Below, piece after piece: positions 1 to 8,280 of a stretch of DNA of 64,000 bases; position 1 is the first letter of the stretch; every line of letters begins with the position of its first letter. The notes beneath the pieces are model-generated. The model was not told the origin of the DNA and did not search any database. It saw only the letters and a program-made list of their open reading frames with translations. Both the position numbers and the translations under genes were made by a program. The DNA lies in contig NZ_JARKMR010000001.1 of NCBI RefSeq assembly GCF_029350975.1, positions 124,001-188,000 of the forward strand. Reading direction: 5' to 3'. The DNA comes from Maribacter zhoushanensis (GTDB lineage: Bacteria; Bacteroidota; Bacteroidia; Flavobacteriales; Flavobacteriaceae).

Positions 1-652
1 TTTCATATGCGTAGTATTTAAAGGTTAATAGTTCTTGTTTATATCCAGTGGGGGTGGAACAAAACCAAGCTAAAGGTACAATAATCAGGCATTCACAACA
101 AAAAACGAGGGGTTCACAACAATAGTTATCATGGCATTAATAAAAATTGTTAATTAGTATGTTATAAGCAAGATTACTTAATGCATAAATTGTTTAGAAA
201 AAGTTGCTAAAAAATTTGGTTATTAAGGTTAACATCTGCTTACACTTTTAATCCTCTGAAGACGAATTTAAATATTAGAAACTATTAGAGGATTTTCATC
301 AAATTAACATCCCTAGTTAACATTAAAATTACATTTAGTTATTAATAAATTCATGTTAATAGCACTTATAAACCATGTTTAATAACTCTTCAAAATACTG
401 ATTTTCAATTGTAGTTTCATAAAACATATTGTCAACAAGTATTAGTATCTCATAAAGACAAGTAATATAGAAATAAGTTATTCTAGATATTAACAAGCTA
501 TAATAATCATTAATATTTAATTTAATTTAAAAGAAAAAATGTCTAATATGATATATATGTTAATAACAACTCGTTTACTTAACTTTTCAATAAGAAGTTG
601 AATAACAGCTAGTGGATTATAATTCGTAATTTTCCAATAAATTAAAAGTTTA
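1..652. other. Long AT-rich intergenic region upstream of rnr
   Basis: I see no open frame of useful length on either strand in these 652 bases. The region holds a two-half-site direct repeat at 91-121 (described separately). At the extreme left edge, bases 6 to 1 read ATGAAA on the minus strand, which could be the first two codons of a gene leaving the window; two codons prove nothing. No terminator-like hairpin or tRNA is visible. The AT-rich stretch just before the rnr ATG could hold its promoter, but no convincing TTTG / TAnnTTTG pair with correct spacing stands out. Confidence 0.6.
91..121 (+). promoter_or_regulatory. Orphan copy of the 21-bp-spaced direct-repeat element
   Basis: TTCACAACAA occurs at 92-101 and again at 113-122, exactly 21 bp apart. 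The same half-site with the same spacing occurs upstream of three T9SS/gliding units at about 24.77, 32.70 and 60.68 kb. At those sites a -7-like box lies 28 nt after the second ACAACA; here that position (150-157) reads TTAATTAG, a poor match to TAnnTTTG. The next plus-strand gene starts 530 bp away, so this copy may drive a non-coding transcript, a long rnr leader, or a gene off the left edge, or it may be a decayed site. Confidence 0.45.
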
Positions 653-2845
653 ATGTCAAAGAAGAATAAGAAGGCGAAGAATCATAGAAAGAACGAAATT
701 ACAAGAGGAATTTTTACTGTTCTAGAAAAAGAGCCAAATAAAAGTTTCAACTATAAGCAGATAGCTGCTAAATTAAATATAACTGATGCTCAAGATAGAA
801 ATACCCTTATTAAAAGGTTAACCGAGCTCAAAGAGAAAAAAAGAATTCAAGAAATTGATAGAGGTCAATATAAAGTATTAGAAAATACTAAATCTTACCA
901 TGAAGGTACGGTAGATGTTACCGGTAAGGGTAATGCATATATTGTAGTTGATGGTATGGACGATGATATCTTTATTCCTGCCAATAAATTAAATAAGGCT
1001 TTTCATAAAGACAAGGTAGAAGTTTATATCTACCCACGTAAAAAGAGTAAAAAGCTTGAGGGCGAAATAGTTAAAGTACTTGAAAGATACAAAACTACTT
1101 TTGTAGGTATTGTTGATATGCAAAAGACATTTGCTTTTGTAAGACCTTCAGATTTTAGAATGTATACTGATATTTTTGTCTCTAAAGATAAATTGAACGG
1201 TGCCCAAGATGGTGAGAAAGTTTTGGTTGAAATCACTGATTGGCCAGCCGATGTAGATTCCCCTTTTGGTATAGTTACCGAAGTATTGGGTATACCTGGT
1301 GAGCATGATACAGAGATTCATTCCATTTTAGCAGAGTACGGTTTACCTTATTCTTTTCCTGAAGATGTTCAAAATTTTGCTGATGGTTTAGATACCAGTA
1401 TAAAAGAAGAAGAAATTAAAAAACGTAGAGATTTACGTAATGTTCTCACTTTTACTATAGATCCAAAAGATGCCAAAGATTTTGATGATGCCCTTTCTTT
1501 TCAAAAACTTGAAAATGGTAATTATGAAATAGGTATTCATATTGCAGATGTTTCTCATTATCTACAAAAAAATACCATCTTAGATGACGAGGCTTATGAA
1601 AGAGCTACCTCTGTTTATTTAGTAGATCGTGTGGTACCTATGTTACCGGAAGTACTTTCTAACAATGCTTGTTCATTAAGACCAAATGAGGAAAAATATA
1701 CTTTTTCTGCCATTTTTGAATTAGATACGAACGCTATAATAAGAAATCAATGGTTTGGAAGAACTGTAATCGATTCTAACGAACGTTTCGCTTATGAAGA
1801 AGCCCAATATATCATTGAGAACGGTAATGGTAACATACCAGAGGATATATCTATCAGAGAAGCTGCTTACACGGTTTCTAAAGACGTTGTAGAAGCTACA
1901 TTAGAAATGGATAGGCTTGCTAAAATAATGCGCTCTAAGCGTATGGATCAAGGTGCGCTTTCTTTTGATAAAGTTGAAGTACGATTTAATTTAGATGAAA
2001 ATAGCGAACCTATAGGAGTTTATTTCAAGGAATCTAAAGATGCTAATAAACTTATTGAAGAGTTTATGCTTTTAGCCAATAGAAAAGTGGCTGAATTTAT
2101 AGGAAAGCAAAAGCCTAAGAAGACCTTTGTTTATAGAATTCATGATGATCCAGATCCAGATAAGTTAATGGCTTTAAATGGTATCGTTTCTAAATTTGGT
2201 CATAAATTAGATTTTAAGGATAAAAAATCTATTAGTTCTTCTTTGAATCAATTATTACAAGATGTAAAAGGTAAAAGAGAGCAGAATATGGTAGATACCC
2301 TTACTATACGAAGTATGAGCAAGGCTATCTATACTATAGATAATATTGGTCATTATGGGTTGGCTTTTGATTACTATACACATTTTACTTCTCCAATTAG
2401 AAGATACCCAGATGTAATGGTTCATAGGCTATTGCAACATTATCTTGATGGTGGTAGTTCTGCCAATGCAGAAGAATTTGAAAAGAAATGTAAGCATTCG
2501 TCAGATATGGAATATTTAGCTTCAAGTGCTGAAAGAGATTCTATTAAGTACATGCAGATCAAATTTATGCAGGACCATAAAGATGAAGAATTTCGTGGAG
2601 TTATTAGCGGTGTTACGGAATGGGGAATCTATGTTGAAATCATTGCTAACAAATGTGAAGGTATGATTCGTATTAGGGACATCAAGGGAGATTATTATAT
2701 CTTTGATGAGAAGCAATATGCTATTATTGGTGAACGTACCAAGAAAAAATATACCTTAGGTGATGAAATTACCGTTATGGTTAAAAGTACCGATCTTATA
2801 AAAAGGCATTTAGATTTTGCCTTGATTCCGGATGACAATAAATAA
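653..2845 (+). CDS. rnr: Ribonuclease R (RNB-family 3'-5' exoribonuclease)
   Basis: Processive hydrolytic 3'-5' exoribonuclease that degrades structured RNA in the cytoplasm. The 730-residue protein has the family's usual order: a basic, winged-helix-like N terminus (about 1-70), cold-shock OB folds (about 80-230), the RNB catalytic domain (about 265-590) and a C-terminal S1 domain (about 640-725, with the EGMIRIRDI motif). The metal-binding aspartate cluster is visible as IDPKDAKDFDDA, residues 269-280. Length fits bacterial RNase R. The ATG at 653 fits because the lysine-rich N terminus (SKKNKKAKNH) is typical for the family. The next gene follows after 87 bases in the same direction with no clear terminator between them. 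RNase II is less likely because of the length and N-terminal extension. Confidence 0.96.
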   Translation: MSKKNKKAKNHRKNEITRGIFTVLEKEPNKSFNYKQIAAKLNITDAQDRNTLIKRLTELKEKKRIQEIDRGQYKVLENTKSYHEGTVDVTGKGNAYIVVDGMDDDIFIPANKLNKAFHKDKVEVYIYPRKKSKKLEGEIVKVLERYKTTFVGIVDMQKTFAFVRPSDFRMYTDIFVSKDKLNGAQDGEKVLVEITDWPADVDSPFGIVTEVLGIPGEHDTEIHSILAEYGLPYSFPEDVQNFADGLDTSIKEEEIKKRRDLRNVLTFTIDPKDAKDFDDALSFQKLENGNYEIGIHIADVSHYLQKNTILDDEAYERATSVYLVDRVVPMLPEVLSNNACSLRPNEEKYTFSAIFELDTNAIIRNQWFGRTVIDSNERFAYEEAQYIIENGNGNIPEDISIREAAYTVSKDVVEATLEMDRLAKIMRSKRMDQGALSFDKVEVRFNLDENSEPIGVYFKESKDANKLIEEFMLLANRKVAEFIGKQKPKKTFVYRIHDDPDPDKLMALNGIVSKFGHKLDFKDKKSISSSLNQLLQDVKGKREQNMVDTLTIRSMSKAIYTIDNIGHYGLAFDYYTHFTSPIRRYPDVMVHRLLQHYLDGGSSANAEEFEKKCKHSSDMEYLASSAERDSIKYMQIKFMQDHKDEEFRGVISGVTEWGIYVEIIANKCEGMIRIRDIKGDYYIFDEKQYAIIGERTKKKYTLGDEITVMVKSTDLIKRHLDFALIPDDNK

Positions 2846-2932
2846 TTTGGAATAGATTTTGGTATAACATGGCTGAAATAAGTAAACATTTTAATTTTAA
2901 GATGTTTACTTAAATAAATTACACAGAAAAGA

Positions 2933-3613
2933 ATGAAACAAGTTTTAGTTTTAATGTTTCTCTTAGGATGTCTTTCGGTTACTGCCCAAGATAATAAGAT
3001 TACCCAAAATTTAGAATCTTTTAAAGAATTAAAGGGTTTTGATGGTTTGTCAATAAACCTTATAAAATCTTCAGAAAATAAGGTTATTATTACAGGTGAA
3101 AATACGGGCAAAGTAGTCATTGTTAATAACGACGGCGTTTTAAAGATTAGAATGCAAATAGGTAAAATTTTCAGTGGCTATAAAACCTTTATAGATTTAT
3201 ATTATGCTAGTGATATTTTGGTCATTGATGTTAATGAAGATGCCAGAATTGTTACTGAAGATATTATTCAACAAGATGTATTAGAATTGAAAGCCCAAGA
3301 AGGTGGAGAATTGATTGTTAGTGCAGAGGTTGAACAAATGTTAATAAAGTCGGTTTCTGGCGGAGTTATTAGAACTGCAGGTTCTTCAAATCTACAAGAC
3401 GTTCAAATAAACACCGGAGGTATTTATGAAGGTAAAGGTTTTGTTACCAATTTTTCTACAATCAATGTAAATGCGGGTTCTAGGGCAGAAATTAATGCTA
3501 AGGATTATGTAAAGGCAACAGTGAAAGCTGGTGGGGAAGTTTTGGTATTTGGTAACCCTAAAAAACTTGAAGAGAAAACGGTATTTGGTGGTTCCATTAA
3601 AAGAATGCATTAA
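2933..3613 (+). CDS. GIN-domain (DUF2807-type) exported protein
   Basis: Function unknown; GIN-domain proteins are repetitive beta-helix-like envelope proteins common in Bacteroidota. A signal peptide is clear (MKQVLVLMFLLGCLSVTAQ, cut near residue 19). The mature part is rich in short beta repeats with glycine turns (GGVIRTAG, GGIYEGKG, NAGSRAEI), matching the 'head GIN domain' pattern, and total length is 226 residues. Its stop is followed after 3 bases by the LysE-type gene, so the two are probably cotranscribed. The family assignment rests on repeat pattern and size, not on a catalytic motif. Confidence 0.8.
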   Translation: MKQVLVLMFLLGCLSVTAQDNKITQNLESFKELKGFDGLSINLIKSSENKVIITGENTGKVVIVNNDGVLKIRMQIGKIFSGYKTFIDLYYASDILVIDVNEDARIVTEDIIQQDVLELKAQEGGELIVSAEVEQMLIKSVSGGVIRTAGSSNLQDVQINTGGIYEGKGFVTNFSTINVNAGSRAEINAKDYVKATVKAGGEVLVFGNPKKLEEKTVFGGSIKRMH

Positions 3614-3616
3614 TAC

Positions 3617-4297
3617 ATGTTAGAAGATATACAGGCAGCAATTCCTTTAGGATTTTTCCTAAGCTTTATGGTTGGGCCGGTTTTCTTTGTCTTGTTACAA
3701 ACAAGTGCAGTAAAAGGTTTTAGAGCTGCAATTACTTTTGATGTTGGTGTTTTACTGGCAGATGTACTATTTATTCTTGTTGCTTATTTTAGTAGTTTTC
3801 AACTGTTAGAAAATTTAAGTAATCAGCCTGGTCTCTATGTCTTTGGCGGTGTTATACTGTTGGTTTATGGTCTTGTAACTTTTTTTAAAGTTGATAAAAA
3901 AGAGATACCTGTAGATTCTAAGAAGATTAAAAAATCAGATTACTTTGGTCTTTTTGTAAAGGGTTTTTTACTCAACTTTATTAATATTGGTGTTCTTGTT
4001 TTCTGGTTAGGAATTATAATTATTATAGGTCCTACTTTAGACAATCAACCTAATCGTTTCTTTACTTTTTTTGCAACTGTACTTCTCTCCTATTTTGTAA
4101 CTGATGTATTTAAAATTCTTTTGGCCAAACAACTTAAACGTAAGCTAACAGCTAAGAGGATTGTTTATGTAAAGAAGATAATTGGAGTTATATTGGTGAT
4201 ATGCGGAATTGTTCTGATAGTGAAAGGATTTTTACCTAAGGATCAATTCAATATTGAGCAGGAATTAGAAAGGTTTGAAACACATTCTGTAGAATAA
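3617..4297 (+). CDS. LysE/RhtB-family membrane exporter
   Basis: Inner-membrane protein of the LysE translocator superfamily, which exports amino acids or similar small molecules; the substrate here cannot be inferred. The 226-residue sequence has about six hydrophobic segments (near 6-28, 40-62, 70-90, 115-140, 148-170, 186-206). The N terminus carries the typical start IPLGFFLSFMVGPVFFVLLQ, with the family's G-P pair in the first helix. A lysine-rich loop (about 91-108) separates the halves. It starts 3 bases after the GIN gene and ends directly at a strong bidirectional terminator, so it closes that operon. Confidence 0.85.
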   Translation: MLEDIQAAIPLGFFLSFMVGPVFFVLLQTSAVKGFRAAITFDVGVLLADVLFILVAYFSSFQLLENLSNQPGLYVFGGVILLVYGLVTFFKVDKKEIPVDSKKIKKSDYFGLFVKGFLLNFINIGVLVFWLGIIIIIGPTLDNQPNRFFTFFATVLLSYFVTDVFKILLAKQLKRKLTAKRIVYVKKIIGVILVICGIVLIVKGFLPKDQFNIEQELERFETHSVE

Positions 4298-4326
4298 AAA
4301 AAGCCGGTCAATGACCGGCTTTTTTA
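4298..4326. terminator. Bidirectional rho-independent terminator
   Basis: GCCGGTCA / TGACCGGC form a perfect GC-rich stem around a minimal loop, flanked by A-runs on the left and T-runs on the right. It lies between the stop of the LysE-type gene (+) and the stop of the OmpH-like gene (-), and can serve both. Confidence 0.9.
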
Positions 4327-4342
4327 TAAATAGTATATTAAT

Positions 4343-4849
4343 TTATTTCTTATACTTATCGTTAAGTAATTTTACTATCTCATCGGTAAGGTCATTTGCT
4401 TCTGTTCCATAAAGAACGCTACCACCGTCACCACCACCTAAAATGTAAGAGTATCCGTTTGTTTTCCCGTAGGCTTTAATTTCTTCTTTTACTTTAGAAA
4501 CTATGCTATCCATTTCAGTCTGACCTTCCATTTGTAATTGTTGATCTTGTTGTTGTAATTGTTGACCAATCATTTGACCTCTTTGTTGCATTGCTGCATA
4601 TTCTTCTTGAGCTTTTGATTGAGACATTTTTTGAGCTTTAGTTTGAAAAGCTTGAGCTTCAATTTGAAAAGCTTGAGAAATACTATCTCTAGTTCTTGCT
4701 AAGGCATCTGCCTTAACTTTGAATTTAGATTCAACATCAATTTTTTGTTGGTACTCATCCATCAATTTTACGTTATCAACGTATCCAATTTTTTCTTGTT
4801 TGCAAGATGCTAATAATACGATAGCGAAAATTAAAATTAGGTTTTTCAT
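4343..4849 (-). CDS. OmpH/Skp-family periplasmic chaperone-like lipoprotein
   Basis: Skp/OmpH proteins are periplasmic chaperones that hold unfolded outer-membrane proteins for the BAM complex. The 168-residue protein begins with a lipoprotein signal (MKNLILIFAIVLLASCKQ, lipobox Cys at 16), then the IGYVDNVKLMDEYQ element typical of the family start, a long glutamine- and lysine-rich coiled coil (about 35-120; runs such as QQLQQQDQQLQ), and the C-terminal GYSYILGGGDGGSVLYGTEANDLTDEIVKLLN signature common in Bacteroidota members. Classical Skp is soluble; membrane anchoring through the Cys is a variant. A TACTTTTG -7 box lies 19 nt upstream of the ATG. Confidence 0.85.
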   Translation of the reverse strand: MKNLILIFAIVLLASCKQEKIGYVDNVKLMDEYQQKIDVESKFKVKADALARTRDSISQAFQIEAQAFQTKAQKMSQSKAQEEYAAMQQRGQMIGQQLQQQDQQLQMEGQTEMDSIVSKVKEEIKAYGKTNGYSYILGGGDGGSVLYGTEANDLTDEIVKLLNDKYKK

Positions 4850-4861
4850 TTTTCATTTTTA

Positions 4862-5086
4862 TGTGGTGCAAAAGTAATAAAGCTTTTAGAATGAAAATAT
4901 TTTAAGATTGGTATAAATACTCAATATTTCCTATTTATAAGATTTATTGATGGTTTATCTATTTTTTATTGTTTTTATTTATTATAATGATTGATTTTAA
5001 GCTATATTTAAGAGGTTTTTATATTTTTTATATAATTATATATAGTTTTGATTATTTAAACGCTTAAATAAGCTTTAAATAGTTAA
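4862..5086. other. AT-rich spacer with no gene
   Basis: Very AT-rich DNA between the OmpH-like gene and the methyltransferase stop. Apart from the OmpH promoter box at its left end I see no open frame, hairpin or RNA gene. Confidence 0.6.
4869..4897 (-). promoter_or_regulatory. Bacteroidota-type promoter of the OmpH-like gene
   Basis: On the minus strand TACTTTTG (4876 to 4869) matches the TAnnTTTG -7 consensus and is followed by C. A T-rich TTTT/TTTC stretch lies about 17-20 nt upstream, where the TTTG -33 element is expected. The box is 19 nt from the ATG. Confidence 0.45.
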
Positions 5087-5923
5087 TTACTGTTTTTTAA
5101 GCACATATATTAGCGAAGAATACTCTCCTGTGGTCTTAGCTTTTAAATTTGACAATAATCCGTGATAAAATGCTTTCAAATAATTAGATGAACCATTTTT
5201 ATATTTTTCTGATAAAATGGATACATAATAAGAATCAAAGTACATTGGCAGTGTTTCTGTAACTATTAATTTTTCTTTTGAGAATATATTTTTAATTGCT
5301 TGTTGAGAAAAATGCCAAATGTGTCTTGGTGTGTCATAAGCAGCCCAGTACTCTTTATAGTATTGGGCATCATAAGATTTATAGTTAGGTACTGCTATTA
5401 TTAAAGTACCATTTTCTCTAAGTAATGAGTTTATTTTTTTAATTTGATTTTCTAAATCTGGTAAATGTTCTAGTACGTGCCATAGTGTTATAATATCAAA
5501 TTTTTGATTATTTAAATCTTCTAATGATTTATAAATATCTAGTTTTTTATCTACTGCTTTCTTTCTCGCACTATCATTTAACTCTACCCCTACTGTTTTC
5601 CAATTTTTGTTTTTAGCTACATTTAAAAATTCACCAGTACCGGAACCTATATCTAAAAGATATTTTTCATTAGTATTTTGTTTATCTATAAGTTGTATCT
5701 TTTTTTTTAAAGTATATTTTTTAACTGCCTGATATATTTTCTCAAGAAGACTACTTCCATTATCGGAATGGGAAATATAGTTATTTGGGTCGTAATAATT
5801 TTCTAGATTTTTAGGTACAGGTTTTGTGATTAGCATGTCCGTTTTTGAATCATATTCTAATTCAAATTGTTCCTGCGTTACTAGATAATCTTTAGTGATT
5901 ATGTTAGAATTTATATCTGACAT
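5087..5923 (-). CDS. Class I SAM-dependent methyltransferase
   Basis: Probable S-adenosylmethionine-dependent methyltransferase of the Methyltransf_23/UbiE-like type; substrate unknown. The 278-residue protein shows motif I LLDIGSGTGEFL (about 90-101), the acidic end of beta-2 (VGVELN), and the motif III-like stretch LWHVLEHLPDL followed by NGTLIIAVPNY. The phrase DTPRHIWHFS in the C-terminal half is typical of flavobacterial members often found near cell-envelope or glycan genes. It lies 63 bases downstream of mnmG, with a parS-like palindrome in the gap. It is markedly more AT-rich than mnmG, which could hint at different ancestry. The reaction is inferred from fold motifs only. Confidence 0.85.
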   Translation of the reverse strand: MSDINSNIITKDYLVTQEQFELEYDSKTDMLITKPVPKNLENYYDPNNYISHSDNGSSLLEKIYQAVKKYTLKKKIQLIDKQNTNEKYLLDIGSGTGEFLNVAKNKNWKTVGVELNDSARKKAVDKKLDIYKSLEDLNNQKFDIITLWHVLEHLPDLENQIKKINSLLRENGTLIIAVPNYKSYDAQYYKEYWAAYDTPRHIWHFSQQAIKNIFSKEKLIVTETLPMYFDSYYVSILSEKYKNGSSNYLKAFYHGLLSNLKAKTTGEYSSLIYVLKKQ

Positions 5924-5963
5924 TTTTGATTTATTGGGTTTTTATAGATGATGTAAATTTCAT

Positions 5964-5979
5964 TGTTCCACGTGGAACA
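5964..5979. promoter_or_regulatory. parS-like ParB-binding palindrome, copy 1
   Basis: A perfect 16-bp palindrome, TGTTCCACGTGGAACA, in the gap between the mnmG stop and the methyltransferase start. Bacterial parS sites belong to the TGTTnCACGTGnAACA family, and the CC/GG variant is known from Pseudomonas. An identical copy lies at 7865-7880, so mnmG is bracketed by the pair. ParA/ParB are not encoded in this window. Confidence 0.75.
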
Positions 5980-5986
5980 ATTTGCC

Positions 5987-7855
5987 CTACCTTCCAAGAT
6001 AAACTAAAAGTACACTGATGTCGCTCGGAGTAACTCCACTAATTCTTGATGCTTGGGAAATGGTAACAGGTTGAATTTTTGTCATTTTTTCTCTTGCTTC
6101 AAATGATAATGATTTCAGTTTAGAGTAATCAAAATTTTCTGGAATCTTAACTGCTTCCAATCTATGAAGTTTATCGGCGTTTAATTTTTCCTTTGCAATG
6201 TATCCTGAGTATTTAATCTGTACTTCTGCTTGTTCCAATATTTCATTATCAAATTTATTTTCTTTAACGAAATTAGAAACATCTTCTAGCTGTAACATAT
6301 GATCCATTGTTACATTAGGTCTTGAAAATGCTTTGTACATTTTATCAGATTGCTTTACTAGAGATGAATTTACACTTTCAAAAATGGGATTAATGTCTTT
6401 AGGCAATACACTAGTTTCTCTAAAGAAGTTAACTAAAGCTTCAGATTGTTCTAGTTTTTGTTCCATTCTTTTCATTCTTGAATCTGTTGCAAAACCTATG
6501 GAATGACTTAAAGGAGTTAATCTTAAATCAGCGTTATCTTGTCTAAGTAATGTTCTGTACTCTGCACGAGATGTAAACATTCTATAGGGTTCTTCTGTAC
6601 CTTTGGTAATTAGGTCATCTATTAAAACACCAATGTATGCTTGATCTCTTTTTAAAATTAAAGGGTTTTCTTCTTTTAGTTTTAAGTGCGCATTAATACC
6701 TGCCATTAAACCTTGTGATGCTGCTTCTTCATATCCTGTGGTTCCATTTATTTGTCCGGCAAAATATAAGTTATCAACTAGCTTGGTTTCTAAAGTATGT
6801 TTTAATTGTGTTGGTGGAAAGTAATCATACTCTATAGCATAACCTGGTCTAAAGAATTTTACTTTTTCAAAACCTACTACAGAACGCAATGCTTTAAACT
6901 GAACATCTTCTGGTAGAGAAGTTGAAAATCCGTTTACATATACTTCTACTGTTTCCCAACCTTCAGGTTCAATAAACATTTGGTGACTGTCTTTGTCTGC
7001 AAATCTGTTTATTTTATCTTCAATAGACGGACAGTATCGTGGACCTAAACTTTTAATTCTACCGTTGAACATTGGGGATCTGTCAAAACCTTCACGCAAT
7101 AAATCATGAACCAATGCACTTGTATGGGTCATGTAACAATCACGTTGATGCGTTAAAGGTTTTGTGTTTGAATAAGAAAATTTTTCCGGAATAGCATCAC
7201 CAGGTTGTACAATCATTTTGGAATAATCTAAAGATCTACCATCAACTCTTGGTGGTGTCCCGGTTTTCATTCTTCCACTTTCAAAACCTAATTCAACTAA
7301 TTGTTCTGTAATTCCGGTAGCAGCTTTTTCTCCTGCCCTACCTCCACCAAATTGTTTTTCGCCAATATGTATCAATCCATTTAGGAATGTTCCATTGGTT
7401 AAAACAACAGCTTTTGATTTTATATTAATACCAAGAGAGGTTTTCACTCCAACAACTTTATGGTTTTCTACAAGTAAACCAGACACCATTTCTTGATAAA
7501 AATCAACATTAGGTGTGCGTTCTAACATTAAGCGCCATTCTTCCGCAAAGCGCATTCTATCGTTTTGGGTTCTTGGACTCCACATTGCAGGACCCTTAGA
7601 TTTATTCAACATCTTAAATTGAATAGCAGATTTATCAGAAACAATTCCGCTATATCCGCCAAGGGCATCTATCTCTCTTACAATTTGTCCTTTTGCAATT
7701 CCACCCATTGCTGGGTTGCAAGACATTTGTCCAATGTTTTGTAGATTCATTGTTACTAATAGGGTTTTTGAACCCAAGTTTGCAGCTGCTGCTGCCGCTT
7801 CTGCACCGGCGTGTCCTCCGCCAACTACAATTACATCGTATTCTTCTCCAAACAT
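5987..7855 (-). CDS. mnmG: tRNA uridine-5-carboxymethylaminomethyl synthesis enzyme MnmG
   Basis: With MnmE, MnmG installs the carboxymethylaminomethyl group at wobble U34 of certain tRNAs, using FAD, NADH and methylene-THF or glycine. The 622-residue length is normal. The FAD dinucleotide motif GGGHAG is at residues 12-17, followed by the SCNPAMGGIAKG segment. The family signatures GPRYCPSIEDKI (near 270) and AGQINGTTGYEEAA (near 370) are intact, and the C-terminal helical MnmE-binding region ends in SDISVLLVYLGR. The ATG at 7855 lies 5 bases after the ybeY stop, so the two genes are in one transcription unit. A parS-like palindrome sits just beyond each end of the gene. Confidence 0.97.
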   Translation of the reverse strand: MFGEEYDVIVVGGGHAGAEAAAAAANLGSKTLLVTMNLQNIGQMSCNPAMGGIAKGQIVREIDALGGYSGIVSDKSAIQFKMLNKSKGPAMWSPRTQNDRMRFAEEWRLMLERTPNVDFYQEMVSGLLVENHKVVGVKTSLGINIKSKAVVLTNGTFLNGLIHIGEKQFGGGRAGEKAATGITEQLVELGFESGRMKTGTPPRVDGRSLDYSKMIVQPGDAIPEKFSYSNTKPLTHQRDCYMTHTSALVHDLLREGFDRSPMFNGRIKSLGPRYCPSIEDKINRFADKDSHQMFIEPEGWETVEVYVNGFSTSLPEDVQFKALRSVVGFEKVKFFRPGYAIEYDYFPPTQLKHTLETKLVDNLYFAGQINGTTGYEEAASQGLMAGINAHLKLKEENPLILKRDQAYIGVLIDDLITKGTEEPYRMFTSRAEYRTLLRQDNADLRLTPLSHSIGFATDSRMKRMEQKLEQSEALVNFFRETSVLPKDINPIFESVNSSLVKQSDKMYKAFSRPNVTMDHMLQLEDVSNFVKENKFDNEILEQAEVQIKYSGYIAKEKLNADKLHRLEAVKIPENFDYSKLKSLSFEAREKMTKIQPVTISQASRISGVTPSDISVLLVYLGR

Positions 7856-7860
7856 ATTTT

Positions 7861-8280
7861 CTAATGTTCCACGTGGAACAGCTTTATTTTTTCTTCTTCT
7901 TTAGCGCGCATTTCGGCAATAGCTGCATCCGATTTATCCGAATAACCCATTAGATGTAAAACTCCATGAATCATTACGCGTTTTAATTCGTTATCAAACG
8001 TAACATTAAATTCTTGTGCATTTTCTTTTATGCGGTCAATTGAAATATAAAGGTCTCCCGAAATATTTTTGCCTGATACATAATCAAAAGTGATAATGTC
8101 TGTTAGATAATCGTGTTGTAAGTAATCTTGATTTATTTTAAGCAAGTAGTCATCACTACAGAAGATGTAGTTAAGTTCTTGAATGGAAAACCCTTCGGTA
8201 TTACAAGATGCTGTAATCCACGAATCAAAGTTTTTTTCTGCTACAAGTTTAAATTCAGTTAGGTAATTGTAATTAATCAT
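7861..8280 (-). CDS. ybeY: Endoribonuclease YbeY (rRNA maturation)
   Basis: Single-strand-specific metallo-endoribonuclease that acts in 16S rRNA 3'-end processing and ribosome quality control. The 139-residue protein has the family core INQDYLQHDYLTDIITFDY and the zinc motif HGVLHLMGY at 105-113 (His105, His109). The usual third His of HGxLHLxGYxH is replaced by the SDK segment with Asp115; I recall Asp at this position in other Bacteroidota members, so it is probably not a defect. Its first 8 bases overlap the end of the DUF4175 gene and its stop is 5 bases from mnmG, so the three genes form an operon. The C-terminal tail LFHVEH is encoded by a parS-like palindrome. Confidence 0.93.
   Translation of the reverse strand: MINYNYLTEFKLVAEKNFDSWITASCNTEGFSIQELNYIFCSDDYLLKINQDYLQHDYLTDIITFDYVSGKNISGDLYISIDRIKENAQEFNVTFDNELKRVMIHGVLHLMGYSDKSDAAIAEMRAKEEEKIKLFHVEH
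7865..7880. promoter_or_regulatory. parS-like ParB-binding palindrome, copy 2
   Basis: The same perfect 16-bp palindrome TGTTCCACGTGGAACA as at 5964-5979, here lying inside the last codons of ybeY. Read on the minus strand it encodes most of the C-terminal tail FHVEH. Two identical copies 1.9 kb apart on either side of mnmG argue for a functional chromosome-partition site rather than chance. Confidence 0.75.
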
